From Selenomonadaceae bacterium (GTDB lineage Bacteria; Bacillota; Negativicutes; Selenomonadales; Selenomonadaceae): 64,000 bases of DNA. The notes under the pieces were generated by a model that was given only the letters and a program-made list of their open reading frames with translations, was not told the origin of the DNA and did no database searches. This document shows positions 33,566 to 43,907 of the stretch, piece by piece. Numbering within the stretch: position 1 is the first letter of the stretch; each line of letters starts with the position of its first letter. The stretch covers positions 1-64,000 of the forward strand of contig JAILRS010000023.1 of the NCBI GenBank assembly GCA_024698045.1, given 5' to 3'. The translations under genes were made by a program, and so were the position numbers.

Positions 33566-35884
33566 TTACCGAATCAAAGCGGTTTTCAATACCTCGTCCA
33601 TATGTTCGACGGGTACGAACTCCAATTTTTCGCGGACGCTTTCGGGAATATCTTCAATGTCCGGCGTATTTTCTTTAGGCAAAATAATTGTGTGCATGCC
33701 TTCGCGATAAGCCGCCAAAACTTTTTCCTTGAGACCGCCGATAGGTAGGACGTTACCGCGCAAAGTAATTTCACCGGTCATAGCGACATCGCTGCGCACT
33801 TTCCTTTTCGTCAAGGCGGAAATCATAGCGGTCGCCATCGTAATTCCCGCGCTGGGACCGTCTTTCGGGACTGCACCCTCGGGGACGTGTACATGTATAT
33901 CGTTTTTCTCGTAAAAGTCATCGTCAAGTTTCATGATATCACTGCGACTGCGGATATAAGTCAAACCTGCCTGCGCAGATTCCTGCATGACTTCGCCGAG
34001 TTTACCGGTTAATAAAAGTTTGCCGTTACCCTTGAGCACAATCGCTTCCGTAGGCAAAATATCGCCGCCGACTTCCGTCCACGCCATACCCGTTGAGACG
34101 CCGACTTGCGGCTGTTTTTCTGCGCGTGTCTGCAAAAATTTCGGACGCCCGATAAAATCACGAAGATTCTTTTTGGTAATGTAGAGTACACCTTCGTAAC
34201 CTTCGACAATCTTGCGAGCGGCTTTGCGGCACGCACGCCCGATTATACGCTCCAATTCGCGCACGCCCGACTCTCTGGTATACTCGGCTATAATCTCCTG
34301 CAGAACGCCCTTAGCGAAGACGACATCGCCCTTTTTGAGTCCGTTCTCTTCTTTCTGACGTTTCACAAGGTAGCGACGAGCAATCTCGAATTTTTCATTC
34401 TCGGTGTAGCTGGAAAGGTTGATAATCTCCATACGATCGCGCAGAGGTTTCGGGATTGTGTTTAACGTGTTCGCCGTGACAATCCACAGTACGCGCGACA
34501 AATCAAACGGCGTATCTATATAGTGATCGTCGAAAGAATTATTCTGCGCAGGGTCGAGCACTTCGAGTAATGCGGCGGAAGGATCGCCCGACCAACCGTC
34601 TTTGCCTATCTTGTCAACTTCATCGAGCAGGAAGACGGGATTATTTGTCCCTGCCTTCTTGATACCCTGAATGATTCTGCCGGGCATTGCTCCGACGTAA
34701 GTGCGCCTATGTCCGCGAATTTCTGCCTCATCGCGTATGCCGCCCAAACTTGCACGGATAAATTTACGCCCCGTAGCTTTGGCGACAGATGATGCCAACG
34801 AAGTTTTACCTACACCGGGAGGTCCCACCAAACACAGAATCGGAGCCGGTTTATCTTTCGTCAAAACTTTTACCGCAAGGAAATCTAAAATGCGTTCTTT
34901 GACTTTCTCAAGCCCGTAATGATCCGCATCCAAAACTTTAGCCGCTTCGGTTATATCTACCGCATCTTCGGTTGATACGCGCCACGGTAAATCCAAAAGC
35001 GTTTCGATATACGTGCGGACTACATTTCCTTCGGAAGCCATTGACGGGATTCGCTCAAGCCGTTTCAATTCTTTTTCTATGATTGTCTTTACTTCCTCGG
35101 GATAATTGCCGTCTTCAAGTTTTTGGCGGTAACCCGTCACTTCTTCGGTTATATCTTCGCCTTCGCCCAACTCTTTGTGAATTGCCTTGAGTTGTTCGCG
35201 CAGATAGTGATCTTTCTGTATTTTCTCGATTTGATTGCGGACACGCTTACTGATTTGCGATTCCATTTGCAGGACTTCAAGTTCACGCGCCAATATCACA
35301 TAAAGTTTTTCGAGTCGCTGTGATACGTCGAGACAACTCAAAATCTCCTGCTTGGCGTCAAGTTTCAAATTCAAATGACCGGCAATCAAATCCGCAAGCC
35401 GCCCGATATCCTCAAGGATAGTCACGGCGACAAATGTTTCGGACGGGATACGCTTGCTCAACTTCACCCATTCTTCGAATTGATGAACGACGCCGCGAAC
35501 AAGTGCCTCGGTCTCCATATTATCTTCCCACGTATCTTCATGTTCTTCGACGTCAACTTCTACATAGTCTTCGCCTTCGCATTCACGATACGCACGCATT
35601 ACACCGCGATTAACGCCCTCAACCAACACGCGGACATTTCCGTCGGGCAATTTTATTATCTGACGTATTTCGGAAATTGTACCGACTTCATAAAGGTCAT
35701 GCTCCGTCGGCGAATCGTTATCTAAATCTATTTGTGCTACCAAAAAAATTCGTCGATTGGTGACCATTGCCGCATCAAGCGCGTTCACCGATGCGGGACG
35801 CCCTACATCCAAATGCATTATCATATTCGGAAAGACAACTATTCCGCGCAACGGTACCAGCGGCAAAGTAACTTTTTCAGCCAC
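33566..35884 (-). CDS. lon: ATP-dependent protease Lon (LonA)
   Basis: A 772-residue cytoplasmic quality-control protease. The N-terminal substrate domain starts with [15 protein letters not shown]; the AAA+ domain has Walker [10 protein letters not shown] and Walker [12 protein letters not shown]; the C-terminal protease has the catalytic Ser in [14 protein letters not shown] and Lys in GLKEKVLAA. Start is GTG 35884 with GGGAGG 8 nt upstream. It follows clpX by 58 nt in the classical tig-clpP-clpX-lon order. Confidence 0.96.
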   Translation of the reverse strand: MAEKVTLPLVPLRGIVVFPNMIMHLDVGRPASVNALDAAMVTNRRIFLVAQIDLDNDSPTEHDLYEVGTISEIRQIIKLPDGNVRVLVEGVNRGVMRAYRECEGEDYVEVDVEEHEDTWEDNMETEALVRGVVHQFEEWVKLSKRIPSETFVAVTILEDIGRLADLIAGHLNLKLDAKQEILSCLDVSQRLEKLYVILARELEVLQMESQISKRVRNQIEKIQKDHYLREQLKAIHKELGEGEDITEEVTGYRQKLEDGNYPEEVKTIIEKELKRLERIPSMASEGNVVRTYIETLLDLPWRVSTEDAVDITEAAKVLDADHYGLEKVKERILDFLAVKVLTKDKPAPILCLVGPPGVGKTSLASSVAKATGRKFIRASLGGIRDEAEIRGHRRTYVGAMPGRIIQGIKKAGTNNPVFLLDEVDKIGKDGWSGDPSAALLEVLDPAQNNSFDDHYIDTPFDLSRVLWIVTANTLNTIPKPLRDRMEIINLSSYTENEKFEIARRYLVKRQKEENGLKKGDVVFAKGVLQEIIAEYTRESGVRELERIIGRACRKAARKIVEGYEGVLYITKKNLRDFIGRPKFLQTRAEKQPQVGVSTGMAWTEVGGDILPTEAIVLKGNGKLLLTGKLGEVMQESAQAGLTYIRSRSDIMKLDDDFYEKNDIHVHVPEGAVPKDGPSAGITMATAMISALTKRKVRSDVAMTGEITLRGNVLPIGGLKEKVLAAYREGMHTIILPKENTPDIEDIPESVREKLEFVPVEHMDEVLKTALIR

Positions 35885-35942
35885 GAATAAAACCTCCCTC
35901 GTCGGTTATTCGAGTAGTGCATATGATTCACACACTACCGGC

Positions 35943-37199
35943 CTAGCCGTTAGATGACTTTTTATTTTTCTTTTGACTAAATTTGTATTTGGGATCTTGA
36001 TTCAACAAAACATCTTCCTTGGTGACGGTGCAGACGGTATTTCTTCCCACCGAAGGCACTTCGTACATCAAGTTTCTCATTATCCGTTCGAGGATTGAAC
36101 GAAGACCGCGCGCGCCCGTATTACGCTGAATTGCTTCGCGCGCAATAAAACGCAGTGCATCATCATCGAATGTCAATTTCGAGCCGTCCATTTCCATTAA
36201 CTTTTGATACTGCTTGACAAGTGCGTCTTTCGGTTTAGTAAGGATATCGACAAGTGCATCTTCGTCCAAAGCATCCAAAGTAACGACAATCGGCAGACGC
36301 CCGACAAATTCGGGAATCAATCCGACGTTAACCAAATCCTCGGGCTGAACGTCTTTTAAAATCCTGCCGATATCCTTTTCGACCTTGCTCTCTATTTCCG
36401 CTCCGAATCCGACTTGACTGCCTTTGATTCGCTTTTCGATTATCGGATCCAAACTTGTAAACGCGCCGCCGCATATGAACAAAATATTTTTAGTGTTCAT
36501 CGTTACGGTATTGGGCTGCATTTGCGGTTGACGGTTCGGCAATTGAACATTGACGCGCGTACCTTCCAAAACTTTCAACAAAGCTTGCTGAACACCCTCG
36601 CCCGAAATATCGCGGTAAATACCCGGCTTACGTGCTATCTTGTCTATCTCGTCAATGTAGACAATTCCGCGTTCGGCTTTCGTGATATCGCCGTCAGCGG
36701 CCTGTATCAGCGCAAGCAAAACATCTTCGACATCTTCGCCGACGTAACCGGCTTCGGTCAATGAATTGGCGTCGACTATCGCCAGCGGCACTTTCAAAAG
36801 TTTCGACAGTGTTTGCGCCAATAAAGTTTTTCCGCTACCCGTAGGGCCTATCATCAAAATATTTGACTTCTGTAGTTGAATACTTTCCTTATCGGCAGGG
36901 TAATAATTGGCGCGTTTGTAGTGATTGTAAACGGCTACGGATATAGTTTTCTTTGCGTCCTCTTGACCGATAACATATTCGTCAAGTTTGGCGCAAATTT
37001 CTTTCGGTCTCGGCAGATTGTCATTACCTTCCGCCTCGGCTTCCTCTTCGTAATCCCGTTGCAAAATTTCGTTACACAATTCAACACAACTGTCGCAGAT
37101 GTAAACGCCTTTACCGGCAATTAACTTTCTTACTGCGTGTTCAGACTTGCCGCAGAATGAACAACACAACTCGTCACGATCTTTATCGAATTTCAACAC
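35943..37199 (-). CDS. clpX: ClpXP unfoldase subunit ClpX
   Basis: A 418-residue AAA+ unfoldase that feeds substrates to ClpP. The N-terminal zinc finger (CSFC, then CDSC) is followed by Walker [16 protein letters not shown] and Walker [12 protein letters not shown], pore and sensor motifs, and a Lys-rich tail. I start at GTG 37199, 7 nt after AGGTGG; the adjacent TTG is an alternative. An ATG further upstream would add an unconserved leader. It lies 75 nt downstream of clpP. Confidence 0.95.
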   Translation of the reverse strand: MLKFDKDRDELCCSFCGKSEHAVRKLIAGKGVYICDSCVELCNEILQRDYEEEAEAEGNDNLPRPKEICAKLDEYVIGQEDAKKTISVAVYNHYKRANYYPADKESIQLQKSNILMIGPTGSGKTLLAQTLSKLLKVPLAIVDANSLTEAGYVGEDVEDVLLALIQAADGDITKAERGIVYIDEIDKIARKPGIYRDISGEGVQQALLKVLEGTRVNVQLPNRQPQMQPNTVTMNTKNILFICGGAFTSLDPIIEKRIKGSQVGFGAEIESKVEKDIGRILKDVQPEDLVNVGLIPEFVGRLPIVVTLDALDEDALVDILTKPKDALVKQYQKLMEMDGSKLTFDDDALRFIAREAIQRNTGARGLRSILERIMRNLMYEVPSVGRNTVCTVTKEDVLLNQDPKYKFSQKKNKKSSNG

Positions 37200-37274
37200 A
37201 GACTCACCACCTTGAAGGCGTTTGATATACATCGACAGAATATGTCGACCGTCAAGATTTTTTCTCCCGAAATA

Positions 37275-37889
37275 TTATTCGTCCTCTTTTATTAAATCAG
37301 TCTTAATCGGGCGAACAATAACTTCGTCAATCAAGCCGTAAGCTTTGGCATCTTCGGCGGTCATGAAGTTATCGCGTTCGGTATCCGCCATAATTTTTTC
37401 GCGCGGTTGTCCCGTATGTTTACACAGAATATCGTTACCTACCTCACGCAAGCGCAAAATTTCCTTCGCCTGAATTTGGATATCGGTAGATTGTCCGTGC
37501 GCACCGCCTAAGGGTTGATGAATCATGATTCGCGCCAAAGGAAGTGCGTAACGTTTTCCCTTCGCGCCCGCCGTCAAAAGAAGACTGCCCATGCTTGCCG
37601 CCTGCCCGATACAAATCGTTGATACATCGGGTTTAATATATTGCATTGTATCGTAAATCGCAAGACCGGCAGTGACTACGCCGCCCGGACTGTTGATGTA
37701 CAAATGAATATCCTTATCGGGGTCTTCGGATTCCAAAAACAAAAGTTGAGCGACGATAGAATTTGCGACATCATCATTTATCGCGCCGCCCAGTAAAACA
37801 ATTCTATCTTTGAGCAAACGCGAGTAGATATCGTAAGCGCGTTCGCCGTAGCCGGTTTTCTCCACTACCATCGGCACATAATAAGCCAT
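37275..37889 (-). CDS. clpP: ClpXP proteolytic subunit ClpP
   Basis: A 204-residue serine protease that forms the ClpXP barrel. The catalytic triad is visible: Ser in GQAASMGS, His in [10 protein letters not shown] and Asp in the [11 protein letters not shown] region. GAGGTGG lies just before ATG 37889. It is encoded between tig and clpX, with a terminator-like hairpin ahead of it. Confidence 0.96.
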   Translation of the reverse strand: MAYYVPMVVEKTGYGERAYDIYSRLLKDRIVLLGGAINDDVANSIVAQLLFLESEDPDKDIHLYINSPGGVVTAGLAIYDTMQYIKPDVSTICIGQAASMGSLLLTAGAKGKRYALPLARIMIHQPLGGAHGQSTDIQIQAKEILRLREVGNDILCKHTGQPREKIMADTERDNFMTAEDAKAYGLIDEVIVRPIKTDLIKEDE

Positions 37890-37910
37890 TTTTTCCACCT
37901 CAAAATATTT

Positions 37911-37947
37911 TTCAAAAAAGGGCGAGAAATTTTTTCTTCACGCCCTT
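37911..37947 (-). terminator. terminator or attenuator between tig and clpP
   Basis: On the minus strand, AAGGGCG (37947-37941) pairs with CGCCCTT (37924-37918) and leads into TTTT. It ends immediately before the clpP ribosome site, so partial read-through is likely. Confidence 0.65.
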
Positions 37948-37985
37948 GATAACTTTCAAACTTATTTATTATAGACAGCAGTCAA

Positions 37986-39461
37986 TTATTTTTCTGCTTT
38001 GACTTCGGTCTCAACTTTCGCGTCGGCAACCTTAGCTTCGGCAACTTTCGCGTCAACCTTTTCGGCTTTCGGTTCTGCTTTTACTTCTGCTATAGCCGCA
38101 ACTTTGGTATCGGCTTTTGTTTCCGCTTTAGCGTCAACTTTCGCATCTGTCTTTACATCTTCGGCTTTGACGGCTCTCGCCATATTGTCGAAAATAAATT
38201 TCATAGCCTTGCGGCGGCGAATCGTATTGGCGACCGTGAAAAGTTGTCCGTTAGCCTGCAGATATTTGTAAATCTGTTTTGCAGGTGTGCGATACATTTG
38301 CGCCATGATGGAAATTTCGCGCTCGAGTTCGGCTTGTTCCACGTTGATTTTTTCGACGTCCGCAACTTTTTCAAGCATGATGTCCGTCAAAATATTTTTC
38401 TTCGCGGTGTCTTTGTACTCTTCGCGCAATTTATCCATATCCATACCGGAAAATGCCATGTACTGTTCGATAGACATGCCCTGCGTACCGAGTTGTGCGC
38501 CAAGTTCGTCAATCATTTGAGTTACGCGAGTCTCCACCATTACGGGCGGCAAATCTATTTCCATATTGGCAACAGCCTTTTCAATAATCGCTTCGCGCTG
38601 TGCTTCGTCCGCACGACGTTCCGCGGCGGCCTCCATGTTCTTGCGTACGTCCGCTTTGTATTCGGCGAGTGTCTCGAACTTGCTGACTTTTTTTGCAAAT
38701 TCATCATTCAGCTCGGGCAATTCGCGATGTTTGATACTGTTGATTTTGCATTCAAATACTGCATCTTTGCCCGCCAATTCTTCGGCGTGATATTTTTCGG
38801 GGAAGGTAACTTTAACGGTACGCTCTTCGCCGACTTTCGCGCCGACTAATTGCTCTTCAAAGTCACCGATAAATTTATGTGCGCCGATTTCCAACGGCTG
38901 ATCTTTAGCGGTACCGCCCTCGAATTTTTCGCCGTCAACACTGCCGCTGTAATCCAAAGTAATGAAATCGCCTTCGACAATTTTATCACCTTCGGCCGCG
39001 TCGGTTAAATTGGCGTGATGTTTTCTCATCTGCTCGATTTGTTCGTCGACTTGTTCGTCGGTTACGGGCTCGACAACTTTTTCGGCGTCAAGGTCTTTGT
39101 ATTCGCCGAGTTTAACGGTCGGGAAGGGAGTAAAAGTCAGCGTGAAGACAAAATCTTCGCCTTCCTTATTGTTTTTGACATCGGCTTTGTTTTGCGTTAC
39201 GGGAATCAGATTTAAAATTTTAAGAGCTTCGCGCGTGGATTTCTGCAACAAAATTTCGCTTGCCTCGTTGATTATCGCGTCTTTACCGACATGACTTTCA
39301 AGGACGGACTGCGGAACTTTACCCTTGCGGAAACCTTTGATGCTAACTTCTTTGCCGAGAACCTGCGCAGCTTCTTTGATAGCTTTGGAAAATTGGGCGG
39401 CGTCTTCGGTTACCGTCAACTCGATATTGTAATCGTCTATCTTCTTTTGCGTGAGTTTCAT
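37986..39461 (-). CDS. tig: trigger factor with long Lys/Ala/Glu/Asp tail
   Basis: A 491-residue ribosome-bound chaperone and prolyl isomerase. The ribosome-docking GFRKGKVP is at residues 43-50; a PPIase domain (about 150-245) and the helical arm domain follow. About 60 residues beyond the usual end (about 430) consist of imprecise repeats of the type DAKV/KAE/KAD, encoded by repeats at 37986-38165. The ATG is preceded by AGGAGG, 12 nt away. It heads the tig-clpP-clpX-lon cluster. Confidence 0.93.
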   Translation of the reverse strand: MKLTQKKIDDYNIELTVTEDAAQFSKAIKEAAQVLGKEVSIKGFRKGKVPQSVLESHVGKDAIINEASEILLQKSTREALKILNLIPVTQNKADVKNNKEGEDFVFTLTFTPFPTVKLGEYKDLDAEKVVEPVTDEQVDEQIEQMRKHHANLTDAAEGDKIVEGDFITLDYSGSVDGEKFEGGTAKDQPLEIGAHKFIGDFEEQLVGAKVGEERTVKVTFPEKYHAEELAGKDAVFECKINSIKHRELPELNDEFAKKVSKFETLAEYKADVRKNMEAAAERRADEAQREAIIEKAVANMEIDLPPVMVETRVTQMIDELGAQLGTQGMSIEQYMAFSGMDMDKLREEYKDTAKKNILTDIMLEKVADVEKINVEQAELEREISIMAQMYRTPAKQIYKYLQANGQLFTVANTIRRRKAMKFIFDNMARAVKAEDVKTDAKVDAKAETKADTKVAAIAEVKAEPKAEKVDAKVAEAKVADAKVETEVKAEK

Positions 39462-39510
39462 TTAAAATTAAGACCTCCTGTTAATTCCGTTCTTATGCAA
39501 CACGCGGATT

Positions 39511-39539
39511 ATATTAACATATTGTTTTTTAAATTACAA
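39511..39539 (-). promoter_or_regulatory. promoter of tig
   Basis: On the minus strand, TTGTAA (39539-39534) and TAATAT (39516-39511) with a 17-nt spacer. Confidence 0.55.
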
Positions 39540-39648
39540 GCGTTGTCGATTGCGGATAATCGGCTTTTAAAATTTGAGAACGTTCGTAAAAATTTTTCAG
39601 TTGCGTAGAAAGTTTTACGAGGAAATTTCTATTTTGTTACACGGTCAA

Positions 39649-40044
39649 TCAGTTTGGTTTTTTCGGGACGTAAAATTTATCCGAAGTGTTTCCACTACCC
39701 AAAATCGCACGTGCGTCCGTTGTACCTGTTGCCGCTTGAATCGTGTATTCTGTTGCCGGTATCGATTTTTCTGCTCCGCTGACATAACATTTTCCGGTAG
39801 GGGGGTCGGGCTTTGCCTGTAAATATTTCGCGTTTACAAGAGCATCAACGGTTGCCGGATCTGAACCGTATTCCATTTGATAAACAGCGATTGCCGTGTC
39901 TATCGTCGATAAGTCCGCCTGAATTTTTGCGGTATTGGCTGCCGTAGTGACGGAAGTAAATCGCGGTACTGCTATCGCCGCAAGAATTCCGATAACCATG
40001 ACCATCAAAATTACTTCCAAAGTTGCAAAACCCTTTTGTCGCAT
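39649..40044 (-). CDS. orphan type IV pilin-like (pseudopilin) protein
   Basis: A 131-residue protein with a classic class III prepilin signal: a short basic leader MRQKG, then cleavage before FATLEV with the conserved Glu at mature position 5, and a hydrophobic helix ending AAIAVPRF. The remainder resembles small type II secretion or pilus pseudopilins; only one Cys is present. GGGAGGG precedes the ATG. No prepilin peptidase, ATPase or platform gene lies in the window, so its assembly machinery is elsewhere. Confidence 0.85.
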   Translation of the reverse strand: MRQKGFATLEVILMVMVIGILAAIAVPRFTSVTTAANTAKIQADLSTIDTAIAVYQMEYGSDPATVDALVNAKYLQAKPDPPTGKCYVSGAEKSIPATEYTIQAATGTTDARAILGSGNTSDKFYVPKKPN

Positions 40045-40073
40045 AAAAATTCCCTCCCTCAAAATACACGCTA

Positions 40074-40102
40074 AGTCTAAAACAAAAAATCATCAGTGGC
40101 AA
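40074..40102 (-). promoter_or_regulatory. promoter of the pseudopilin
   Basis: On the minus strand, TTGCCA (40102-40097) and TAGACT (40079-40074) with a 17-nt spacer. Confidence 0.55.
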
Positions 40103-40127
40103 GAAAATTTTGCCGAATCGGCGGATA

Positions 40128-40156
40128 TTGTCAAGTCAATGCGTTTAGGGTATCAT
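40128..40156 (+). promoter_or_regulatory. promoter of the GT41 gene
   Basis: TTGTCA at 40128 and TATCAT at 40151 with a 17-nt spacer. Confidence 0.55.
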
Positions 40157-40203
40157 TAGCGTAAATGATTTTAAATTGAAAGTTACGGTGCGGAGGAGAT
40201 TTT

Positions 40204-41961
40204 GTGGACGTTAAAATTTTAAATTGGGTAATGTTGGCGGAAAAATTTTCGTTGGACGGAGATCCCTTATCCATGCGCACCGCCGCCCGTGAAATTTTTG
40301 AAGTGGATGCCAATTCCGTTGAAGGTACTGCGATTATGGCGGAATCGGCATTTTATCGCGGTGCATTGGACGACGCAAAAAATTTTGCCGAAACAGCTTT
40401 GAAAGTCGACCCGAAAAATCTGCGCAGTCGTCTTGTTTTGGGTAGTCTCGCCGTTTTGAAATTGGATTTGAAAAAACAGCTTGAAATTTTTGATGAGCTT
40501 GTCAACGATATTCATACGGAAATCGAAACGCTGAAAAATACATTGCGCGATATCAATCGACAGGATGATGCCGACGAAGAGGAAGTAAAGTTACTCAACA
40601 AAAAACTTTTCATCCTGCGTTCGCTATTGCTCAAAGCTTTGGGCAGATATTCAAACGGATTGTATTTATCGGGAGATCCGGCAAAGGCGGCGGCATCGTT
40701 GTTTGAGGCAAGCACATTGACCGATAACAATGAACAGGCGGCGGAACTCTATTCCAAACATTTATTTCTGCGCAATTATCGCGAAGTACCTTTGGCGCAG
40801 ACGAAAGAGCTTGCGCAGGAGTACAATAAATTTTTTATGGAAATTCCGCGATTCCGTCATGAAAATCATAAGTTTCACGGCAAAATTAAAGTCGGATACA
40901 TTTCGCCCGATTTTCGTGAACACGCTGTCGCAAATTTTATCGCGCCGTTACTCAGAGATTTTGACGCCGATAAATTTACCGTGACTTGTTACTTTACGGG
41001 CAAACGGGATTTTGTTACCGATAAGCTGAAAAATTTTCCCGTCAAGTGGCGCGGTTTGTTAGGTAAATCGCCCGACGACGCAGCTCAAGTAATTTATAAC
41101 GATAAGATTGATATCCTCGTCGATTTGTCGGGTCATTCGCAGGACAGTTGTTTGCCGATTCTTGCCTATAAACCTGCGCCGATTCAAATCTGTATGCTCG
41201 GCTATACAGCCACCACGGGACTTGATGTCGTCGATTATTTTCTTTCCGATAAAGTTTGTCTGCCCGAAAATTTCCCGACAGGTTTCACGGAAAGAATTTT
41301 GCGACTCAATCCTTCTTGCCTGTGTTACGCGCCCGATATCATTCGCTCAATGCCCGACGCCGGAATTGTTCCGCCCGTCTCGAAAAACGAATATGTTACT
41401 TTCGGTTCCTTTAACAATTTCGCCAAAGTAAGTGACGACGTTTTATATCTATGGCGTGCCATACTTGAGGGCGTACCGGATTCGCGGCTTATCCTCAAAG
41501 GAAAAATTTTCAGTTTGGATGAAGGTACGGAACTTGTCACGAAACGTATGACATCGATAAGTTTTCCGATTGACCGCGTGGAATTTCGTCCGTACAGCCC
41601 CGATTATCTCGAACAATATCACGATATAGATATCGCGCTTGATACATTCCCCTACACCGGCGGAACGACAACTTGCGAAGCGTTATATATGGGCGTACCC
41701 GTCATAACCATGCGCGGAAAAACTCACGGAGCAAGAATCGCCGCCTCTATTCTTACCGCCGCCGATTGTAAAGAACTGATTACTTTGGGGCGTATGGAAT
41801 ATGTCAAGAAAGCAGTACTTATCGGGCGCAATCCAAAACTTATCGCCGATTATCATGCCGCGCTACGCAATCATCTGAAAAATTCCGCGCTGATGGACGG
41901 GAAAAAATATATGCGGCGTCTGGAAAATATTTACCGCTCGATTATCAACACTAATAAATAA
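40204..41961 (+). CDS. O-GlcNAc-transferase-like (GT41) protein with TPR region
   Basis: A 585-residue cytoplasmic protein. Residues 1-200 are helical TPR-like repeats. The catalytic part starts at KIKVGYISPDFREHAVANF (about residue 230) with the conserved His, and the donor-binding loop LDTFPYTGGTTTCEALYMG (about 478-500) matches GT41 O-linked transferases. It probably adds a nucleotide sugar to Ser/Thr of proteins. GTG 40204 follows GGAGGAG. It is next to the U32 gene (20-nt gap), so they likely share a transcript. Its protein target is unknown; surface or secreted proteins are candidates. Confidence 0.87.
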   Translation: MDVKILNWVMLAEKFSLDGDPLSMRTAAREIFEVDANSVEGTAIMAESAFYRGALDDAKNFAETALKVDPKNLRSRLVLGSLAVLKLDLKKQLEIFDELVNDIHTEIETLKNTLRDINRQDDADEEEVKLLNKKLFILRSLLLKALGRYSNGLYLSGDPAKAAASLFEASTLTDNNEQAAELYSKHLFLRNYREVPLAQTKELAQEYNKFFMEIPRFRHENHKFHGKIKVGYISPDFREHAVANFIAPLLRDFDADKFTVTCYFTGKRDFVTDKLKNFPVKWRGLLGKSPDDAAQVIYNDKIDILVDLSGHSQDSCLPILAYKPAPIQICMLGYTATTGLDVVDYFLSDKVCLPENFPTGFTERILRLNPSCLCYAPDIIRSMPDAGIVPPVSKNEYVTFGSFNNFAKVSDDVLYLWRAILEGVPDSRLILKGKIFSLDEGTELVTKRMTSISFPIDRVEFRPYSPDYLEQYHDIDIALDTFPYTGGTTTCEALYMGVPVITMRGKTHGARIAASILTAADCKELITLGRMEYVKKAVLIGRNPKLIADYHAALRNHLKNSALMDGKKYMRRLENIYRSIINTNK

Positions 41962-41981
41962 ATCCAAAGGGAGTAATTATA

Positions 41982-43907
41982 TTGAACAGGAAATCCGTTG
42001 AATTGCTCGCCCCTGCCGGTACATGGGATGCCCTCGTTGCGGCTGTGGAATCCGGTGCCGATGCCGTTTATCTAGGCGGCAAAGCTTTTAACATGCGCGT
42101 TCACAACAGCAGTTTTAATTTCGACGATGCTCAACTTAAATCGGCGATTGAATTTGCTCACGGACACAATGTCAAAATTTACATCACGCTTAACAATTTA
42201 ATCAGCGCGGAAGAATTACAACCGCTCGAAAAATATCTGCGGTACCTCGACGAAATTAAACCCGATGCAATTTTGGTACAAGATTTGGCAGTCTTAAATC
42301 TCGTGCGCAAACTCAAAATAAAAATTCCAATACATGCGTCCGTCATGATGAACACTCACAACATGCACGCGATAGAGTTACTGAAGAAATTCGGGATAAC
42401 GCGCGTGGTTGTCGGACGCGAATTAACTTTGTCGGAAGTTTCTTTGATTAAAGAACGTACGGGCATTGAGGTTGAATATTTCATGCATGGCGATATGTGT
42501 ATCGCGGAATCGGGGCAGTGCATTCATTCGGGTATAATTTTCGGGCAGAGCAGTAACCGCGGCAGATGTATGAAGCCGTGTCGTTGGAATTACAAAATGA
42601 TTGACGAAGAGACACACGAAAATTTAAATGACTGGTCATATAAACTTGCGTTGAATGATATGTGTATGTTCCGCAATATTCCCGATTTGATTCAAGCCGG
42701 CGTCAACTCGTTCAAAATCGAAGGACGTATGAGACCGCCCGAATTTATTCGCAGACTTGTTTCGCTTTATCGGCAGGAGATTGATGCGTATATCGAAAAT
42801 CCTGCAGGCTATACGGTCAACGAAAAACGTTGGCAAGATTTATACGATAACCGCGTCCGTGATTACACTACTACATTTGCGTTCGGTGCGCCTACGGTAA
42901 AAGATATCGGATTGACGGGCGAACGGGAGCCGAGGATTTTTTCGCGTGCAGTGCCCGAAGTTTCTTACGACGATACAGCCGTCAAAGAAATTTTTGCCGA
43001 AGAAAGACCGATAAAAAATTCTGGCGGTAAACCGAAATTGACGGTAAGGACTGCGACGTTAGACAGTGCCAAGGCGGCGATTAATTCGGGTGCGGATTTA
43101 ATTTACGTCGGCGGTGAAGTTTTTAAACCGCTCAAACCGTGGACGATTGCCGAATTTGCCGAGGCGATTGATTTCGTTCACGCGGCAGGAAAGAAAATAA
43201 TTTTGGCGACACCGCGCACGACGAAGGATAAAGACTGCGCAGAACTAGCGGAATTTTTAAGCCGCACGACAGATATTGCATTCGACGGAATTACCGTGGG
43301 AAATTTGGGCGCGTTGAATTTGGTTACTGAGAAAACAAAATTGCCCGTTTACGCTGATGTGTCGTTCAGTTTATTTAATCCTGTGGCGGCGGAATTTTTA
43401 AAGAGTTTGGGCGCGGTACAGGTGACGGCATCGCAAGAATTGAGTTTCGCACAGGTTCGCAGTGTCGTAGAGGCTTCACCGTTGCCGATTGAAATTATCA
43501 TCCATGGCGCGATTGAATCAATGATTTGCGATCACAATTTCGCCAAATTATATCTGCCCAACTACGATGATTTTGCGACGCCCGATAAATTGAATCGTCA
43601 CTATGCTCTGGAAGATACCGCCGGAGAAATTCACAAGTTGCGCGTAGATCAATTCAATCGTTGGCATATTTATTTCGGTAGGGAACTTTGCATGTTGCCG
43701 TACGTCGAAAAATTTTTCGGGGCGGCGGCGTTGAGGATAGAGGCACAAAATTATTCTCCCGAAGTAACTGCGCAGGTTGTGGCAATGTACCGCGCGGCGA
43801 TTGACGGCGAAGATTTTTCCGCAGCTTTCGACGCTTACAAAAAAAATACGCCCAATTTGGGCGCAGGTGTTTATCGTTTCAAACAAAGTAAAAATTCAAT
43901 CGGTTAA
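41982..43907 (+). CDS. U32-family peptidase-like protein with two related halves
   Basis: A 641-residue protein. The N-terminal half is a U32 domain: ELLAPAGTWDALVAAVESGADAVYLGG in form, then EYFMHGDMC with GQC and GRCMKPCRW cysteines (a likely iron-sulphur or metal site). The second half (from about residue 350) repeats a TIM-barrel-like unit with SGADLIYVGGEVF. Family members include collagenase-like proteins and RlhA/TrhP/UbiU-type RNA or cofactor hydroxylation factors; tRNA hydroxylation (TrhP) is plausible. TTG 41982 follows AAAGGGAG. Its end overlaps the convergent radical SAM gene by 4 nt. Confidence 0.87.
   Translation: MNRKSVELLAPAGTWDALVAAVESGADAVYLGGKAFNMRVHNSSFNFDDAQLKSAIEFAHGHNVKIYITLNNLISAEELQPLEKYLRYLDEIKPDAILVQDLAVLNLVRKLKIKIPIHASVMMNTHNMHAIELLKKFGITRVVVGRELTLSEVSLIKERTGIEVEYFMHGDMCIAESGQCIHSGIIFGQSSNRGRCMKPCRWNYKMIDEETHENLNDWSYKLALNDMCMFRNIPDLIQAGVNSFKIEGRMRPPEFIRRLVSLYRQEIDAYIENPAGYTVNEKRWQDLYDNRVRDYTTTFAFGAPTVKDIGLTGEREPRIFSRAVPEVSYDDTAVKEIFAEERPIKNSGGKPKLTVRTATLDSAKAAINSGADLIYVGGEVFKPLKPWTIAEFAEAIDFVHAAGKKIILATPRTTKDKDCAELAEFLSRTTDIAFDGITVGNLGALNLVTEKTKLPVYADVSFSLFNPVAAEFLKSLGAVQVTASQELSFAQVRSVVEASPLPIEIIIHGAIESMICDHNFAKLYLPNYDDFATPDKLNRHYALEDTAGEIHKLRVDQFNRWHIYFGRELCMLPYVEKFFGAAALRIEAQNYSPEVTAQVVAMYRAAIDGEDFSAAFDAYKKNTPNLGAGVYRFKQSKNSIG

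Noticed and set aside
34106-34465. Plus-strand frames within lon and clpX
   Set aside because: Shadows of intact, highly conserved minus-strand genes.
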